Source: JBEIFW01 sp044370695 (GTDB lineage Bacteria > Actinomycetota > Acidimicrobiia > Acidimicrobiales > Ilumatobacteraceae). From it: 13,145 nt of DNA. The notes under the pieces were generated by a model. That model was not told the origin of the DNA, did not search any database, and was given only the letters and a program-made list of their open reading frames with translations. The stretch covers positions 1-13,145 of the forward strand of contig JBILVB010000108.1 in NCBI GenBank assembly GCA_044370695.1, written 5' to 3'. Of this stretch, positions 12,282 to 13,145 are shown piece by piece (the stretch's first letter is position 1; every line of letters starts with the position of its first letter). A program made the position numbers and the translations under genes.

Positions 12282-13145
12282 ATGCATCTCGCCGACACGC
12301 TGGCGTTCTGGGCCGAGCAGCGGCCCGACTCCGTCGCCATCTCCTTGCGCGACCGCGACCACACGTGGGCCGACCTCGCGAGGCGGACGGCGGGGATGGC
12401 GCACGGTCTGTCCGGGCTCGGCATCGCCCACGGTGAGCGGGTGGGGATCCTGAGCGCCAACTCGCTCGAGTGGTGCACGACCACGCTCGCCACCCTGGCC
12501 CTCGGCGGTGTCGTCGTGCCGCTGAACGTGCGCCTCGCGCCCGCCGAACTGTCCTTCATCGTGACGCACTCGGGGTGCCGGGTGGTCGTGGTCGACGCCG
12601 CCCACGTCGACCGCCTCGCCGCCGTACGCCACGAGCTCCCCGACGTCGCCGTCGTGACCGTGGGCTGCGAGCTGAGCGGCGCCGTTCGCTGGGACGACCT
12701 CGTGGACGGCGGCGCGAGCGAGCTGCCGTCGCTGCCGGCGGCAGCCACCGGCACCGACGTTGCGTTCATCTGTTACACGTCGGGCACCACCGGTCGGCCC
12801 AAGGGGGCGATGCTCACCCACCACAACGTGATCCTCGCCTCGACGCAGCGCTTCGTCGCCGAGGCCTGGACGAGCCACGACCGCATGTACCTGCCGTTCC
12901 CGCTCGCGTTCACCGGAGGGGTGATCACCTGCTGGATGGCGATCCACGTGGTCGGTGGCCTCCTCGTGCTCGACGACGTCGTCGACCCGGCGCGCGTGCT
13001 CGACGTGATCGTGCGCCGGCGCATCTCGATCCTGCTCGCCGTCCCCGTCATCTGGGACATGCTGACCCGCGTGCCCGGCTTCGCGGACGCCGACCTGTCG
13101 TCGCTGCGGTTGTGCGCGTCCGGCGGGGCGCCGGTGCCCGAGGTC
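12282..13145 (+). CDS. Acyl-CoA synthetase / AMP-dependent ligase (partial, 3' end outside window)
   Basis: The first 288 codons of an ANL-superfamily enzyme that activates a carboxylic acid with ATP to an acyl-adenylate and then transfers it to CoA. The frame has no stop before the window ends; family members are about 500-550 residues, so roughly half is missing. Visible motifs are the N-terminal segment DTLAFWAEQRPDSVAI (5-20), HTWADLARRTAGMAHGL (27-43), ALGGVVVPLNVRLAPAEL (73-90), the ATP-binding P-loop YTSGTTGRPKGAMLTH (165-180) and SGGAPVP (280-286). The catalytic-lysine domain lies beyond the window. Family members include fatty, cyclohexane and aromatic acid CoA ligases; the substrate cannot be told from this half. 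The start is fixed by GAGGAGG six bases upstream. Confidence 0.92.
   Translation, partial: MHLADTLAFWAEQRPDSVAISLRDRDHTWADLARRTAGMAHGLSGLGIAHGERVGILSANSLEWCTTTLATLALGGVVVPLNVRLAPAELSFIVTHSGCRVVVVDAAHVDRLAAVRHELPDVAVVTVGCELSGAVRWDDLVDGGASELPSLPAAATGTDVAFICYTSGTTGRPKGAMLTHHNVILASTQRFVAEAWTSHDRMYLPFPLAFTGGVITCWMAIHVVGGLLVLDDVVDPARVLDVIVRRRISILLAVPVIWDMLTRVPGFADADLSSLRLCASGGAPVPEV

Noticed and set aside
12221..12769. Upstream extension of the SDR-like gene in the same frame
   Set aside because: The extra 183 codons are antisense to the acyl-CoA synthetase, whose P-loop and strong ribosome-binding site are clear. The family-like N terminus begins at 12220.
1..13145. A new defence, mobile, biosynthetic or RNA-based system
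   Set aside because: I looked for clustered genes of unknown function, transposase or integrase motifs, tRNA-like cloverleafs, CRISPR spacing and composition shifts. The genes are mostly known chromosomal families with uniform GC content, and nothing supports such a system.

Overview
The window is a very GC-rich (roughly 70% by eye), gene-dense stretch of bacterial chromosome with actinobacterial character: a csoR-copZ-copA copper operon, a topoisomerase I with an alanine/lysine-rich histone-like tail and no zinc ribbons, IAGGTDEIQ-type acyl-CoA dehydrogenase, Thr/Pro-rich lipoproteins, and frequent GTG starts. A member of the Acidimicrobiia or a related actinobacterial lineage is my best guess; this is inference from gene style, not proof. 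Thirteen protein genes are supported. No RNA gene, insertion sequence, CRISPR array, phage gene or attachment site was seen. No gap between genes exceeds about 150 bases.

Layout. (1) 1-151: intergenic, with a terminator-like hairpin. (2) 152-907 (+): secreted helical protein with six Gly-Gly-His repeats. (3) 945-1850 (+): HSL-type alpha/beta hydrolase. (4) Minus-strand block, in transcription order: topA (9883-7130), a lipoprotein overlapping its stop (7133-6309), csoR (6262-5975), copZ (5960-5748), copA (5751-3475), an antibiotic-biosynthesis-monooxygenase-fold protein (3455-3156) and an acyl-CoA dehydrogenase (3137-1902). (5) rsgA (9950-11047, +), divergent from topA. (6) On the minus strand, a degenerate short-chain-dehydrogenase-like protein (12220-11714) followed by a DUF4352-like lipoprotein (11688-11023), whose end overlaps the end of rsgA. 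(7) 12282 to the window edge (+): the first 288 codons of an acyl-CoA synthetase (ANL superfamily).

How the parts work together. CsoR, CopZ and CopA form a standard copper-sensing and export unit: a repressor, a cytoplasmic copper chaperone and a P1B-type exporter. A CsoR-like GC-palindrome lies inside the predicted promoter. RsgA (30S subunit maturation) and TopA (relaxation of negative supercoils) are housekeeping genes sharing a 66-bp divergent promoter region. The acyl-CoA synthetase and acyl-CoA dehydrogenase suggest acyl-CoA metabolism but are not adjacent.

The most striking signal is not a gene. Seven of the thirteen genes have a TAnnnT -10-like hexamer ending exactly 7 or 8 nt before the start codon and no Shine-Dalgarno sequence, and topA has a near match. 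This is the signature of leaderless transcripts. Only copZ and the acyl-CoA synthetase have strong Shine-Dalgarno sequences, and copA and the topA-linked lipoprotein start with 4-bp GTGA overlaps. I did not find a convincing new defence, mobile or biosynthetic system here.
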